From assembly GCA_964035545.1 (NCBI GenBank), contig OZ037770.1, forward strand, positions 5,003,662-5,067,661: DNA of 64,000 bases, written 5' to 3'. The notes under the pieces are model-generated. The model was not told the DNA's origin. It made no database searches and saw only the letters and a list, made by a program, of their open reading frames with translations. This document shows positions 22,182 through 36,200 of this stretch, piece after piece. Made by a program: the position numbers and the translations under genes. Numbering within the stretch: the stretch's first letter is position 1; every line of letters begins with the position of its first letter. This DNA is from Bugula neritina. Taxonomy: Eukaryota > Bryozoa > Gymnolaemata > Cheilostomatida > Bugulidae.

Positions 22182-23423
22182 TAGAGACTTTAACAACAGA
22201 CAGCAATTCCTATTGTTCCCAGACACCCAAACCATGCAAGTAGTAGTGGACAGACTACAAGACAATAAGAAAGATGACGATAATGCACGCTTCAACCCAG
22301 CAGACAGGCCAACAGTCAAAACTAGCCGGGATTTAGCGGCAAGGGCAGAATGAAGGCAAAAGGCTAACCAACAGAAAACAGGTGTCAGACCAAGGTGCCT
22401 AGCATCATTGATATGTTGAACGACCCTCTAGCATATTGCGGCAGCAAGCAAAAGCGCTGGTAGAGGAGATGGAGACTATTTCCCAAGACTGGACACTTGT
22501 ACAGAAGATATTATGCAAATGCGGTGCCTGTTAAGGGCTGTCAGCAGCACTGTGCTAAGAAGTTCTTCCTCTCGTTGGGTCCAAGAAACTCATGACACTA
22601 CTATGACATTACTATGCAATTAGTTACTTGTGCATGTGTCTTACATTTAAATATTATTCATTATTTGCGCAATGTACTTTTCTTTTTTCAATCTTTACTC
22701 AATCTTCTGATGGTTTTCTTTATTTTTGGTTCCTTAACTTGGAAAGCGGGTGATTTCGAACGGAAGAAATGTGTGCTGAAATTTTTGTGCATATTTCTGT
22801 TTGGTGTTATTGTGCAAATTTTTTCTGCACAGTTAAATTGTGTACGTACTCTGATTTTCACAATAATAATAGCTATGCATATTTTTACCGTTTCGTTGGG
22901 TTGCACTTTCATGATATATGTTCTCTTGCTTACTTTTATTGTGTTGTCCAATTCTGGATGCCACTTCAGGGTTAGGGTGCCGATATGGCCGAATAGAGAG
23001 CAAGGGTCTAAGTCATGCAATTCAGAGAAACCTGATTTGGCCGACCAACTTCGGCAACTATAATCTATGCATATATAAGTAGGCGCAGTGTCCAATGCCG
23101 TTGATGAGGAGCTGCATGGCACTGGACAAGACTGTTTTTATCAAGACACAGTTATATCTACCTAAAGTATATGTAGCTCTTTTTTACTACCTTCTGCAAG
23201 AAGTTACATGCTGGATCTTTCTATTTCACCAGACTTGTTTTTGTACATAGACAATAAAACAAAGAGTCACTGTGCTCATGTAATCGCTTCAGCTAAGTAA
23301 CTCACTCAGTTTCATGCAATGAATAATATCATAAAATTAGCATAAATCTACAACAATAGTGTTTAATACCAATTAAATATTATAATAAATTTTAGTGCAT
23401 TAGTGAGTTCTTGTACTTGACCT
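22182..23423. other. Segment between the two M2 elements
   Basis: 1.24 kb with no recognised gene. An AATAAA near 23254 and short open frames on both strands were seen. It is flanked by M2 copies in inverted orientation, so the three parts form a composite-like structure. Confidence 0.4.
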
Positions 23424-24176
23424 CACAGGATAGTTAAGGGCAACCTTTTAGCTGCAACTGCCTTGCTGAGGTTTGCATTGTAATCATATAAGAATTCAGT
23501 ACCAGTAAAGTAAAATCTCACCTAATTATGCTAGAGTCAAAATTTAAAAACTATGTTGTAGATCTTCGTTTTCCCCAGTGCAAGTTTTTTGGAAATTTCA
23601 ATAATTATTTTTTTTGCCAAGTTATAGACAAAAAACTTCGCAATTTGGCCAATTTTGCCTGAAAAGCTGACTTTCCAGTACCAGTAAAATATCTCAGCAG
23701 CAAAACATGATATCTGAATAAAAATTGCACTGCTGGAATCCTGAGATATTTCTCCAGTGCAATTTTTTCTTTTTCCAATAACTCTGCTAGATTTCTCATA
23801 AATTGGTGATTTATACACTGAAAATGCTATATTTTTTCATAGGAAACTAGCAGCGTGCAGCACTTCACGCTTCAATGAGCACTTAGGGATGAGAAGATAC
23901 TGGCGCCTACATCATAATTACAGGCTTGCTAGCTGGCAGGCCATTATGAATAGCTGGCTTTGTACTTTGTTTATGTAGCACTCATAATGGAATGTTGATA
24001 GATAACGCAGCCCTAATGAGGGTTGCTGCTTATTGGTTGTAGTTTAATCTTAGGCTAAACAATTGCAAGTAGGCAACACGCATGCCACCCACAGAGCAAT
24101 ATTATTCAAGAACCTAAACTACATTTAGAAAGAAATTTATCATATTCTTAGTGAGGATGCCCTTAACTATCCTGTG
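23424..24176 (-). mobile_element. TIR element family M2, copy 2 (inverted)
   Basis: 753 bp, bounded by the same CACAGGATAGTTAAGGGCA ends, closely matching copy 1 when reversed. The internal frame is shifted compared with copy 1. No clear target duplication. Confidence 0.85.
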
Positions 24177-26389
24177 ATCTAGGAGCTGTGCTATTATGGA
24201 TCCACTCTAGCATGTGTCAAATTGGATTTCGGTCATAAAATAAATCAAGCTGTTAAAGTATATACAGCTATAGAAGTTTCATCAGTGCTGCTTAAGCTAG
24301 GTGTAGTTATTGTACTGTGTTACAGGTTGTTGTGTAGTATTCCTGGTTGGTTTGAGTTATGTTCAAGTATTCTATACCTACATTGCTTGTCTCAATATGC
24401 TATAATATTTTATTCTTAAACATCTATTTGTTTAGTAAATGTAGTATTTGAAGAAACTTGGGTGTAGGAAGTTAAATGAATTAGCACAAGGTGTGTTCGC
24501 AGCTTCATGAATGTTTTGTATGTTTGCTGAAGTTTAGTTTTGCGGCTATTGTTAAAGCCAAAAGTTCACGTCATTTTCATGTAAAGGTTTTCATTACTTT
24601 AGTATCTGTTACAGCTTTCTATGCTGTATTTTAGCAATTTCCCAATCTTGAATATAAGTTGATATTAATTTTCTATTTGTAACAGCTCTATATAATTTAT
24701 TTTAGTAATCTTTTAATCTTGAGTATAAGTTGATTTTAGTTCATCTTCATTTAGAGGCGCAGCTTCTTTAAGGATTTTTCTTTCAAACATATAATCTACT
24801 TTATCCACCAACAAAAAAAGATTTATATCACTGGGAATGGTGGATATTTTTTTGCAACAAGAAAAATGTTACTTAAAATGTATTTAACAACCTGTTTAAT
24901 CAAAATGCATGTGTTGATTGAGTAAGATATTAGATTTGAAGAATCCCTGACACACTTCACTTATGCAGTACTAAAATATTCTTGTGCATATGTTTGTTTT
25001 AATTTGCATAAAGTTTTAAGGTTACATACCTAAACAATTGTGTTATATAATAAATTATGTGTGAGCATGTACTGAAGTGATTTTGAATTTCTAATTGCTT
25101 GGAAATGATGTTGCTGGTAGGCTTTGACTTTACTGCTACTATGAAACTTAGAGTAGTTATAGGTAACTTTCATTGCATGTTTTAGATAGCTGGTGCACTT
25201 TACAGCTTAATCACTGATATGGACTTAAAGTTCAAAATTGAAACTTTCAATCCCTATTGGTGATTAGGCTCTGCAGTGCAGCAGCTAAAAATAGCATAAA
25301 AATTTTACATTTTGCATTACTATGGCTATGGCTGTGCTATATAGTCAAATAAGGATATGCTATATTGTTTGCTCATCCATTACTTGTTTTGACTTCTTTT
25401 GGTTTCACGGTTTGATTCCCTCAGAGATAAATATCCATTAGTTGTTTTAACTACTTATGCGTGCATGGTTTGCTTCTCCCAGAGATGAGTAATATTTTTG
25501 TAGATGACTGTATGTGTTTGAATTTAAGAAAAGATGCAGAATCTGCTGGTTCAGCCTCCAACTGGTGGATCTCTGGGTATGTGTATTTAAACTCCTGAGT
25601 TGACTGGTTGTCACTGTGAATAGTTAGCACCAATATTCCAGCTTGAAGTAATAGTCTAGCTTACACTAATATTCTAGCTTACACTGGGTTAGGTGACTGG
25701 AGGGCGAAGGATTTCTGGTAGTTGTGTAGGTATCTCCTCCTCACTGTCTTACTGTCATCACCCTAAACCCTCCTCTAGTGATCGTCTCTTCCCAGCAGTA
25801 AATACATATTAAGAGTAGAAATAGTAAAACTATGTAAGTCTCTAATTAGTGCTACAGAGTAGAAGATACAGACTACAAATCTCTGTGTATGTAGTCTTGT
25901 TATCTAATGATACAAATTAGGTATAGCAATGCATAGGTATGCTGAAGGGTTGGTTCAGAATGGAACAATGGCAGATCAAATGTGGTTTTTATATAGCTAT
26001 TCTTTTTTCATCATAAGTATAATTATGTGAAAGGATATACAATTTCAAGCTATAAGGATTGTCTTTATTTCTCATTCTATAGAGTTTCTAATAGCCAATT
26101 CATGTTTGGTCTCGTTACACATTATTTGCTATGCTAACTTGACTAAACAGAAAGTGCTATACTACCTATTATATATTATGAGACAATGAAGATGGTAGCT
26201 AAAACTTGTATGTCTTATTGAGTTTAAATAAATTCAAAACACTTAATTTGAAAAAGATGGACATAAGTTACTGGGCCACATATTTCAATAGCACTGCAGC
26301 TAGTAGAGGTCAGTAATCTTGTAGAGTTAGTCATGAATGGTGGAATTTCCACTTCCAATCGTTGTCCAAATCTCTTTAGACTGCATAGC

Positions 26390-26535
26390 GCTGTGTTTAT
26401 ATTTGGTCATGTTGTAGTACTTGGTCTATTTATATAAGAGTTTGTAAATTGCTGGGAGATATATTATTTGATATAGCTTTGTTCAGAAGAAAATGTATTG
26501 TAATAATTCTGTCTTTGAGGAATTGCTGAATGCAT
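26390..26535 (+). repeat. Dispersed repeat, copy 2
   Basis: Diverged match to 10121-10275, sharing TACTTGGTCTATTTATATAA and a CTGTCTTTGAGGA word near its end. Confidence 0.65.
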
Positions 26536-26557
26536 ATTAGGATTCTACTGTTACACT

Positions 26558-26600
26558 ATTATATATTATATATATTATATATTATATATATATTATATAT

Positions 26601-26673
<73 letters not shown>
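26558..26673. repeat. AT-rich microsatellite
   Basis: TATATTA units grading into pure (TA)n. Confidence 0.95.
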
Positions 26674-26674
<1 letters not shown>

Positions 26675-27243
26675 CTTTGTTCAGGAGTAGAATATTGTGT
26701 AATACTGTTACACTATTATAACTATCTAGCATGTGTATTAAACTATCTAGCTTGTGTATTAAACTACAACTATTGAATGCTGTTACATTGTTATATTATT
26801 TAATTACTTTTTTGTATACAATTATATATGTGACTGTATCTAGCTTTGTTTATCCCACTATATAGGTGATTGAAATATTCTAAAAATTCCTTCGATATGA
26901 GTTCTTTGCATTTTCCGTAAACTGTGTTAAATCTAATAAAAATCACTTTGAGCCACAACTTATTCAACTTTAAAGTGTTTGATGCAAAGGAATATTAGTA
27001 ATGAATATATATTTATATATAATGAATTATATAAGTGTTTGAGAAAGTTGTCAAAGTCCTTGAATTAAATTTGTTGACCTGATGCTTTGTTCAGCCCTTT
27101 CTGAAAAAAATTTATGTACTACAATGCTGAAAATAGCAGGTGACCATATTTTATTACTTCATGTGTAATAAATGTTTTAGATGGAGTTGCTACACCTTAG
27201 CTGATACTTATTACCAAGAAGGACAATCTACTATTTGGTAGCC

Positions 27244-27256
27244 ATGGCAACAGCTG
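27244..27256 (+). CDS. Initiator exon (proposed)
   Basis: ATGGCAACAGCTG in a strong start context (GCCATGG), followed directly by GTGAGT. It ends in phase 1, which matches the phase-1 acceptor of the next exon and gives M-A-T-A-D. An upstream ATG at 27181 is closed by a stop after seven codons and could be a short upstream frame. The exon is short, so this call rests on context and phase. Confidence 0.55.
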
Positions 27257-30200
27257 GTGAGTGAATTTAAATACTATTTTATACACTTATTTCTTGGAAA
27301 GTAGAAATGTTTAAACTCTGAAGATATGTTGATATTATGCCACCGCAATATAATATATATATAGAAGTATTTTATTATCACTACTTCCTATGATACTGTT
27401 TTATGTCACCAATTAGTGTATTACTTTGAAAATAGTACAATAGATAATATTATGCAAGCAGTTGGGTTAGAGTTGTCTTATCTCAAAAGAATAAACACTG
27501 AACTATAAACTATACATTAAATGATTATTTAGAAAGAATATAAAGCTATCTAATAAAATATATGTTACTCATGGTTATGATTACTAAAATCTACCATATA
27601 ATTAATTTATTCATTCAGTAGTTGACAGGTGTCAGAATCATAGACAGCACCTGCTAGCACTGTGTAATAATTGAACTGTCACTGTATGATGTTACAGATA
27701 ATATGAGAATCTGGTTCAGACATTCTGGACAGCCTCCTGTAAGCTGGTCAGATGTCCAGTCTGCTAATACCAAGTCATATACTACTGCTGAGGTGAAACA
27801 TGAAGTTGGGAGTTATGATATCACAGATCTTAAACTGGAGGGAACCATTCCAAGTAACATTGGGGAGATTACTGGTGAAGCCCTGTGTCTATGTGTTTTT
27901 AACCTAACTGACAGAGCAAGTCTGGACAAGTGAGTGTCTACTAAGATAGCTGTGTAAATGATAAATGAGTTCAGTTGTGTAATTTATTAAATAATAATCG
28001 ATAATATAAGGTGCTGAAGCTGAGGCATATTTTTGCTCATAATATATTCATACAAAATAATATACATCAACATAGTAATATGTGCAACATTGTATGTAAT
28101 CTAAATGAGCTTATAATTGTAGAAACTAGGGAGTGTAAAACTGCCTGTACTGTTACTCAATATCATTGATTAAATCATGTTTTATGTATATATGTTTTGT
28201 CATCAACTACACAAATTAGTCAATATATTAACTTACATAGCAATTTGGAGTGAGACCTCATGTACTGTAAACTAACAGCTAACCTTGCATAATGAAGCTT
28301 CCTCTCGTTACCTTCAACATAATTTAGCTGAAAATCTTTGCTTTTCTTTGCGACAATATATCTGTTTCTTGCATGTTTTTTTGTTGAATACACAAGCAGC
28401 ATAATATCAGAATATATTTCTCGGAAATGTTGTTAAACAGCATAAAAAGAATGCCGATGCACAATATACTTTACATCTGTTTAGTATCTTGTAATCCGAC
28501 ATAAAATAGTCAAAGTCAAGAATAAGCAGCATATATAGTATATTCATTTTGATGGTGGACATAAACACATGACACACTTTATATTACAGTTTATGTCAGC
28601 TAACTCAGTTAGAGAAACTATACATAGGAGATAATCCTCTCAACACAATACCAGAAGCTGTGTCATCACTCACATCACTTGAAGAGTTGGATATGGAAAG
28701 CTGTGGATTATCTACTCTACCTGAGAGGTTTGTGTGCCAAAATATTTCCTTGGTTTCAAACCCTCAATATTTCACATTTTTAATGCTTATCAAGTAGTGT
28801 TATGCTATGTTATCATATATTGCCAACGTATATTAAAAAACCTAAGTATGCATTTTTTGAACTTATCTAAGAGTTTGTCTTAAGGTGGAAATAATATAAT
28901 TGTATGGTGTGCCATTGTATATCATTATATCACAAGAACTTTTTGTAATTATTAATAAAACAGCGATCTGTAGTTTACGTGCAACCATGGCAATGATCAA
29001 ATTTTTCTTGGGCTCTTGCGACAATCACTTTTGCTATCCATTGCCGCAATGAATTTGTTAAGGCTACTGCATTTTCTCTAGCCTGGTTGACTGCGCCTCA
29101 AGCAATATAGTATGTACGGTGTATATTATTATGACACAGTAAAATACATATATTCTACCCTTTCTGAGTATTGCAGTCTATGCCAGCTGACTCAGTTAGA
29201 GGAACTGAACATAGCAAAGAATCCTCTCAACATAGTACCTGAAGTTGTGTCATCATTCACACCACTTAAAGAGTTGTATATGAGGGTCTGTAAATTATCT
29301 ACTCTACCTGAGAGGTTTGTGGAACACAGTCTTTCTTGTTTCAAACACTCGATAATTCACATGTTGATATAATGCTTAGCAAGTATTGCTAATTAGTATG
29401 TCACTATGTATTGTTGAAAAGCATAAAGCTATAAATTAAAATTTTCTTGAGGCTATATGATATTAGAGTTTCTCAAATAACTCGAAAATAAATATGTTTC
29501 AGTTATCTGGCATTACATTTCCTATTGCTATAAAACCTTCCTTAACAAATACTATAGCACCCACTTTTTATAGTTTACTAGAATCTATTTCAAATTAAAT
29601 GTCTTTTACTTTGAATATACGTTGTCGCAATAAATTTGCTTTTTTTGCATGTTATACTTGATTGAAGACACAAGCATAGTATACAGAGTACATACTATTA
29701 TCCTGATACAGTGGATTACATATATACCATATACTTTATATTACAGTCTATGTCAGCTGACTCAGTTAGAGAAACTATACATAAGAGAGAATCCTCTCAA
29801 CACTGTACCAGAAGTTGTGTTATCATTCACATCACTTAAAGAGTTGGATATGATTTGCTGTAAATTATCTACTTTACCTGAGAGGTTTGTGGAACACAGT
29901 CTTTTTTGTTTCAAACACTCAATAATTTACATGTTGATATAATTCTTACCGTATATTGCTAATTAGTATGTCACTGTGTATTGTTGCAAAGCATAAAGTT
30001 ATAAATTATTAGTTTCTTGAGGCTATATTGTATTAGAGTGTTTCAAAACTTGAAAATAAATAATATATTTCAGTTATCTGGCATTACATTTCCTATTGCT
30101 ATAAAACCTTTTTAACTAATATTATAGCACCCACTTGTAGTTTACTATAGTGTGTATTTCTCATCAAATGGTTATTAGAGCCTTCTGTATTTCACTTTGA

Positions 30201-33200
30201 ATATGCCTTAGCGTAATAAATTTGCTACTTGGGTATTTTACTTGATTGAGTATGCAGTGCATGTTGTGATACAGTAGACTAAATATATCACATACTTTAT
30301 ATTACAGTCTGTGTCAACTGACTCAGTTAGAGAAACTATACATAGGAGATAATCCTCTCAACACAATACCAGAAGTTGTGTCATCACTCACATCACTTGA
30401 AGAGTTGGATATGGAGAGCTGTGGATTATCTACTCTACCTGAGAGGTTTGTGTGCCAAAATATTTCCTTGGTTTCAAACCCTCAATATTTCACATTTTTA
30501 ATGCTTATCAAGTAGTGTTATGCTATGTTATCATATATTGCCAACGTATATTAAAAAACCTAATTATGCATTTGTTGAACTTATTTAGGAGTTTGTCATA
30601 AGGTGGAAATGATATAGTTGCATGGTGTGCCATTGTATATCATTATATCACAAGAACTTTTTGTAATTATTAATAAAACAGCCATCTGTAGTTTACGTGC
30701 AATCATGGCAATGATCAAATTTTTCTTGGGATCTTGCGACATCACTTTTGCTATCCATTGCCGCAATGAGTTTGTTAAGGCTACTGCATTTTCTCTAGCC
30801 TGGTTGACTGCGCCTCAACCAATATTGTATGTACAGTGTAGATTATTATGACACAGTAAACTACATATATTCTACCCTTTCTGAGTATTGCAGTCTATGC
30901 CAGCTGACTCAGTTAGAGAAACTGAACATAGCAAAGAATCCTCTCAACATAGTTCCAGAAGTTGTGTCATCACTCACAACACTTAAGGAGTTGTATATGA
31001 GAATCTGTAAATTGTCCACTCTACCTGAGAGGTTTGTGGAACACAGTCTTTCTTGTTTCAAACACTCAATAATTCACATGTTGATATAATGCATAGCAAG
31101 TATTGCTAATTAGTATGTCACTATGTATTGTTGAAAAGCATAAAGCTATAAATTAAAATTTTCTTGAGGCTATATGATATTAGAGTTTTTCAAAACTTGA
31201 AAATAAATATGTTTCTGTTATCTGGCATTACATTTCCTATTGCTATAAAACCTTCTTCAACAAATACTATAGCACCCACTTGTGGTTTACTGGGATCTAT
31301 TTCACATTAAATGCTTATTAGCTTTCGGTATTTTACTTTGAATGTGCCTTGTCGCAATAAATTTGTTTCTTGAATATTTTACCTGATTGAATACGTGTCA
31401 GTTTACTTCATTTAGTACACACCAGCAAATTATGACCTAACATTAAAGTTTGCTCAAAATCCATTTAAATCTACTATACATGGTATTTTTATGTGCTGGT
31501 TTTAACTACGCATAACAGAAAAGGCTGGAAGGGGATTCCCCAACATTAAAGCACAGGTCATTGTCATATGCACTTAATATTCTATATGTGCAGACCGTTA
31601 CGAAAAATTCGTAACGGTCTGTAACCAAAACTAGCTGAACAATTAGGGAAAAACATGAGAAATGAAGCAAAATTGAAAAGAACTTTGATTATTTAGGTGT
31701 ATTTATTGGTGTTTTACTAGTTTTTACCAAAAAACCATGTTCATTACCAGTTAAATTGTGAAAAATAGCCAAAAACTGAAGATTTCGAGTGTGTACTAAA
31801 TTAATTAAAATGACCCATACACAAGTAGAGTATACACAGTATACAATAATATCTTGGTACAGTGAATTACATATATTATGCACTTTATATTACAGTCTAT
31901 GTCAGCTGACTCAGTTAGAGAAACTAAACATAGCAGATAATCCTCTCAACACAGTACCAGAAGTTGTGTCATCACTCACATCACTTAAAGAGTTGGATAT
32001 AGAGAGCTGTGGATTACCTACTCTACCTGAGAGGTTTGTGGAACACAGTCTTTTTGTTTCAAACACTCAATAATTCACATGTTGATATAATGCTTACCAA
32101 GTATTGTTAATTAGTATGTCACTATGTATTGTTGAAAAGCATAAAGCAAAAAGTTGGAATTTCTTGAGGCTATATGATATTAGACTTTCTCAAAACTCAG
32201 AGATAAATATGTTTCAGTAATCTGGCATTACATTTCCTATTGCTATAAAACCTTCCTTAACAAATACTATAGCACCCACTTTTTATAGTTTACTAGAATC
32301 TATTTCAAATTAAATGTCTTTTACTTTGAATATACGTTGTCGCAATAAATTTGTTTTTTTGCATGTTTTACTTGATTGAAGACACAAGCATAGTATACAG
32401 AGTACATACTATTATCCTGATACAGTGGATTACATATATATCATATACTTTATATTACAGTCTATGTCAGCTGACTCAATTAGAGAAACTATACATGAGA
32501 GAGAATCCTCTCAACACTGTACCAGAAGTTGTGTTATCATTCACATCACTTAAAGAGTTGGATATGATTTGCTGTAAATTATCTACTTTACCTGAGAGGT
32601 TTGTGGAACACAGTCTTTTTTGTTTCAAACACTCAATAATTTACATGTTGATATAATTCTTACCGAATATTGCTAATTAGTATGTCACTGTGTATTGTTG
32701 CAAAGCATAAAGTTATAAATTATAAGTTTCTTGAGGCTATATTGTATTAGAGTGTTTCAAAACTTGAAAATAAATAATATATTTCAGTGATCTGGCATTA
32801 CATTTCCTATTGCTATAAAACCTTTTTAACTAATATTATAGCACCCACTTGTAGTTTACTATAGTGTGTATTTCTCATCAAATGGTTATTAGAGCCTTCT
32901 GTATTTTACTTTGAATATGCCTTAGCGTAATAAATTTGCTACTTGGGTATTTTACTTGATTGAGTATGCAGTGCATGTTGTGATACAGTAGACTAAATGT
33001 ATCACATACTTTATATTACAGTCTGTGTCAACTGACTCAGTTAGAGAAACTATACATAGGAGATAATCCTCTCAACACAATACCAGAAGTTGTGTCATCA
33101 CTCACATCACTTGAAGAGTTGGATATGGAGAGCTGTGGATTATCTACTCTACCTGAGAGGTTTGTGTGCCAAAATATTTCCTTGGTTTCAAACCCTCAAT

Positions 33201-36200
33201 ATTTCACATTTTTAATGCTTATCAAGTAGTGTTATGCTATGTTATCATATATTGCCAACGTATATTAAAAAACCTAAGTATGCATTTTTTGAACTTATCT
33301 AAGAGTTTGTCTTAAGGTGGAAATAATATAGTTGTATGGTGTGCCATTGTATATCATTATATCACAAGAACTTTTTGTAATTATTAATAAAACAGCCATC
33401 TGTAGTTTACGTGCAATCATGGCAATGATCAAATTTTTCTTGGGCTCTTTCGACCATCACTTTTGCTATCCATTGCCGCAATGAATTTGTTAAGGCTACT
33501 GCATTTTCTCTAGCCTGGTTGACTGCGCCTCAACCAATATAGTATGTACAGTGTATATTATTATGACACAGTAAACTACATATATTCTACCCTTTATGAG
33601 TATTGCAGTCTATGCCAGCTGACTCAGTTAGAGAAACTGAACATAGCAAAGAATCCTCTCAACATAGTACCAGAAGTTGTGTCATCACTCACACCACTTA
33701 AAGAGTTGTATATGAGGATCTGTAAATTATCTACTCTACCTGAGAGGTTTGTGGAACACAGTCTTTCTTGTTTCAAACACTCAATAATTCACATGTTGAT
33801 ATAATGCTTAGCAAGTATTGCTAATTAGTATGTCACTACGTATTGTTGAAAAGCATAAAGCTATAAATTAAAATTTTCTTGAGGCTATATGATATTAGAG
33901 TTTTTCAAAACTTGAAAATAAATATGTTTCTGTTATCTGGCATTACATTTCCTAATGCTATAAAACCTTCTTCAACAAATACTATATCACCCACTTGTAG
34001 TTTACTGGAATCTATTTTACATTAAATGCTTATTAGCTTTCGGTATTTTACTTTGAATGTGCCTTGTCGCAATAAATTTGTTTCTTGAATATTTTACCTG
34101 ATTGAATACACAAGTAGAGTATACACAGTATACAATAATATCTTGGTACAGTGAATTACATATATTATGCACTTTATATTACAGTCTATGTCAGCTGACT
34201 CAGTTAGAGAAACTAAACATAGCAGATAATCCTCTCAACACAGTACCAGAAGTTGTGTCATCACTCACATCACTTAAAGAGTTGGATATGGAGAGCTGTG
34301 GATTACCTACTCTACCTGAGAGGTTTGTGGAACACAGTCTTTTTGTTTCAAACACTCAATAATTCAAATGTTGATATAATGCTTACCAAGTATTGTTAAT
34401 TAGTATGTCACTATGTATTGTTGAAAAGCATAAAGTTATAAATTACATATTTCTTGAGGCTATATGATATTAGAGTTTCTCAAAACTTAAAAATAAATAT
34501 GTTTCAGTTATCTGGCATTACATTTCCTATTGCTATAAAACCTTCCTTAACAAATACTATAGCACCCACTTTTTATAGTTTACTAGAATCTATTTCAAAT
34601 TAAATGTCTTTTACTTTGAATATACGTTGTCGCAATAAATTTGTTTTTTTTGCATGTTATACTTGATTGAAGACACAAGCATAGTATACAGAGTACATAC
34701 TATTATCCTGATACAGTGGATTACATATATATCATATACTTTATATTACAGTCTATGTCAGCTGACTCAGTTAGAGAAACTATACATAAGAGAGAATCCT
34801 CTCAACACTGTACCAGAAGTTGTGTTATCATTCACATCACTTAAAGAGTTGGATATGATTTGCTGTAAATTATCTACTTTACCTGAGAGGTTTGTGGAAC
34901 ACAGTCTTTTTTGTTTCAAACACTCAATAATTCACATGTTGATATAATGCTTACCAAGTATTGCTAGTTAGTATGTCACTATGTATTGTTGCAAAGCATA
35001 AAGTTATAAATTATAAGTTTCTTGAGCCTATATTGTATTAGAGTGTTTCAAAACTTGAAAATAAATAATATATTTCAGTGATCTGGCATTACATTTCCTA
35101 TTGCTATAAAACCTTTTTAACTAATATTATAGCACTCACTTGTAGTTTACCATAGTGTGTATTTCTCATCAAATGGTTATTAGAGCCTTCTGTATTTTAC
35201 TTTGAATATGCCTTAGCGTAATAAATTTGCTACTTGGGTATTTTACTTGATTGAGTATGCAGTGCATGTTATGATACAGTAGACTAAGTATATCACATAC
35301 TTTATATTACAGCCTGTATCAACTGACTCAGTTAGAGAAACTATACATAGGAGATAATCCTCTCAACACAATACCAGAAGTTGTGTCATCACTCACATCA
35401 CTTGAAGAGTTGGATATGGAGAGCTGTGGATTATCTACTCTACCTGAGAGGTTTGTGTGCCAAAATATTTCCTTGGTTTCAAACCCTCAATATTTCACAT
35501 TTTTAATGCTTATCAAGTAGTGTTATGCTATGTTATCATATATTGCCAACGTATATTAAAAAACCTAATTATGCATTTGTTGAACTTATTTAGGAGTTTG
35601 TCATAAGGTGGAAATGATATAGTTGCATGGTGTGCCATTGTATATCATTATATCACAAGAACTTTTTGTAATTATTAATAAAACAGCCATCTGTAGTTTA
35701 CGTGCAATCATGGCAATGATCAAATTTTTCTTGGGATCTTGCGACAATCACTTTTGCTATCCATTGCCGCAATGAGTTTGTTAAGGCTACTGCATTTTCT
35801 CTAGCCTGGTTGACTGCGCCTCAACCGATATTGCATGTACAGTGTATATTATTATGACACAGTAAACTACATATATTCTACCCTTTCTGAGTATTGCAGT
35901 CTATGCCAGCTGACTCAGTTAGAGAAACTGAACATAGCAAAGAATCCTCTCAACATAGTTCCAGAAGTTGTGTCATCACTCACACCACTTAAGGAGTTGT
36001 ATATGAGAATCTGTAAATTGTCCACTCTACCTGAGAGGTTTGTGGAACACAGTCTTTCTTGTTTCAAACACTCAATAATTCACATGTTGATATAATGCAT
36101 AGCAAGTATTGCTAATTAGTATGTCACTATGTATTGTTGAAAAGCATAAAGCTATAAATTAAAATTTTCTTGAGGCTATATGATATTAGAGTTTTTCAAA

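Larger units (their letters stand above)
24177..27179. other. Intergenic DNA upstream of the LRR-Roc-caspase gene
   Basis: AT-rich, with no coding region recognised. It contains the second dispersed repeat copy and an AT microsatellite. Promoter elements of the downstream gene were not identifiable. Confidence 0.5.

Noticed and set aside
29112-29372. The 60-128-codon open frames across the LRR array as separate small genes
   Set aside because: Each is one 138-bp LRR exon read through into flanking introns; constant splice borders and phase show exons of one gene.
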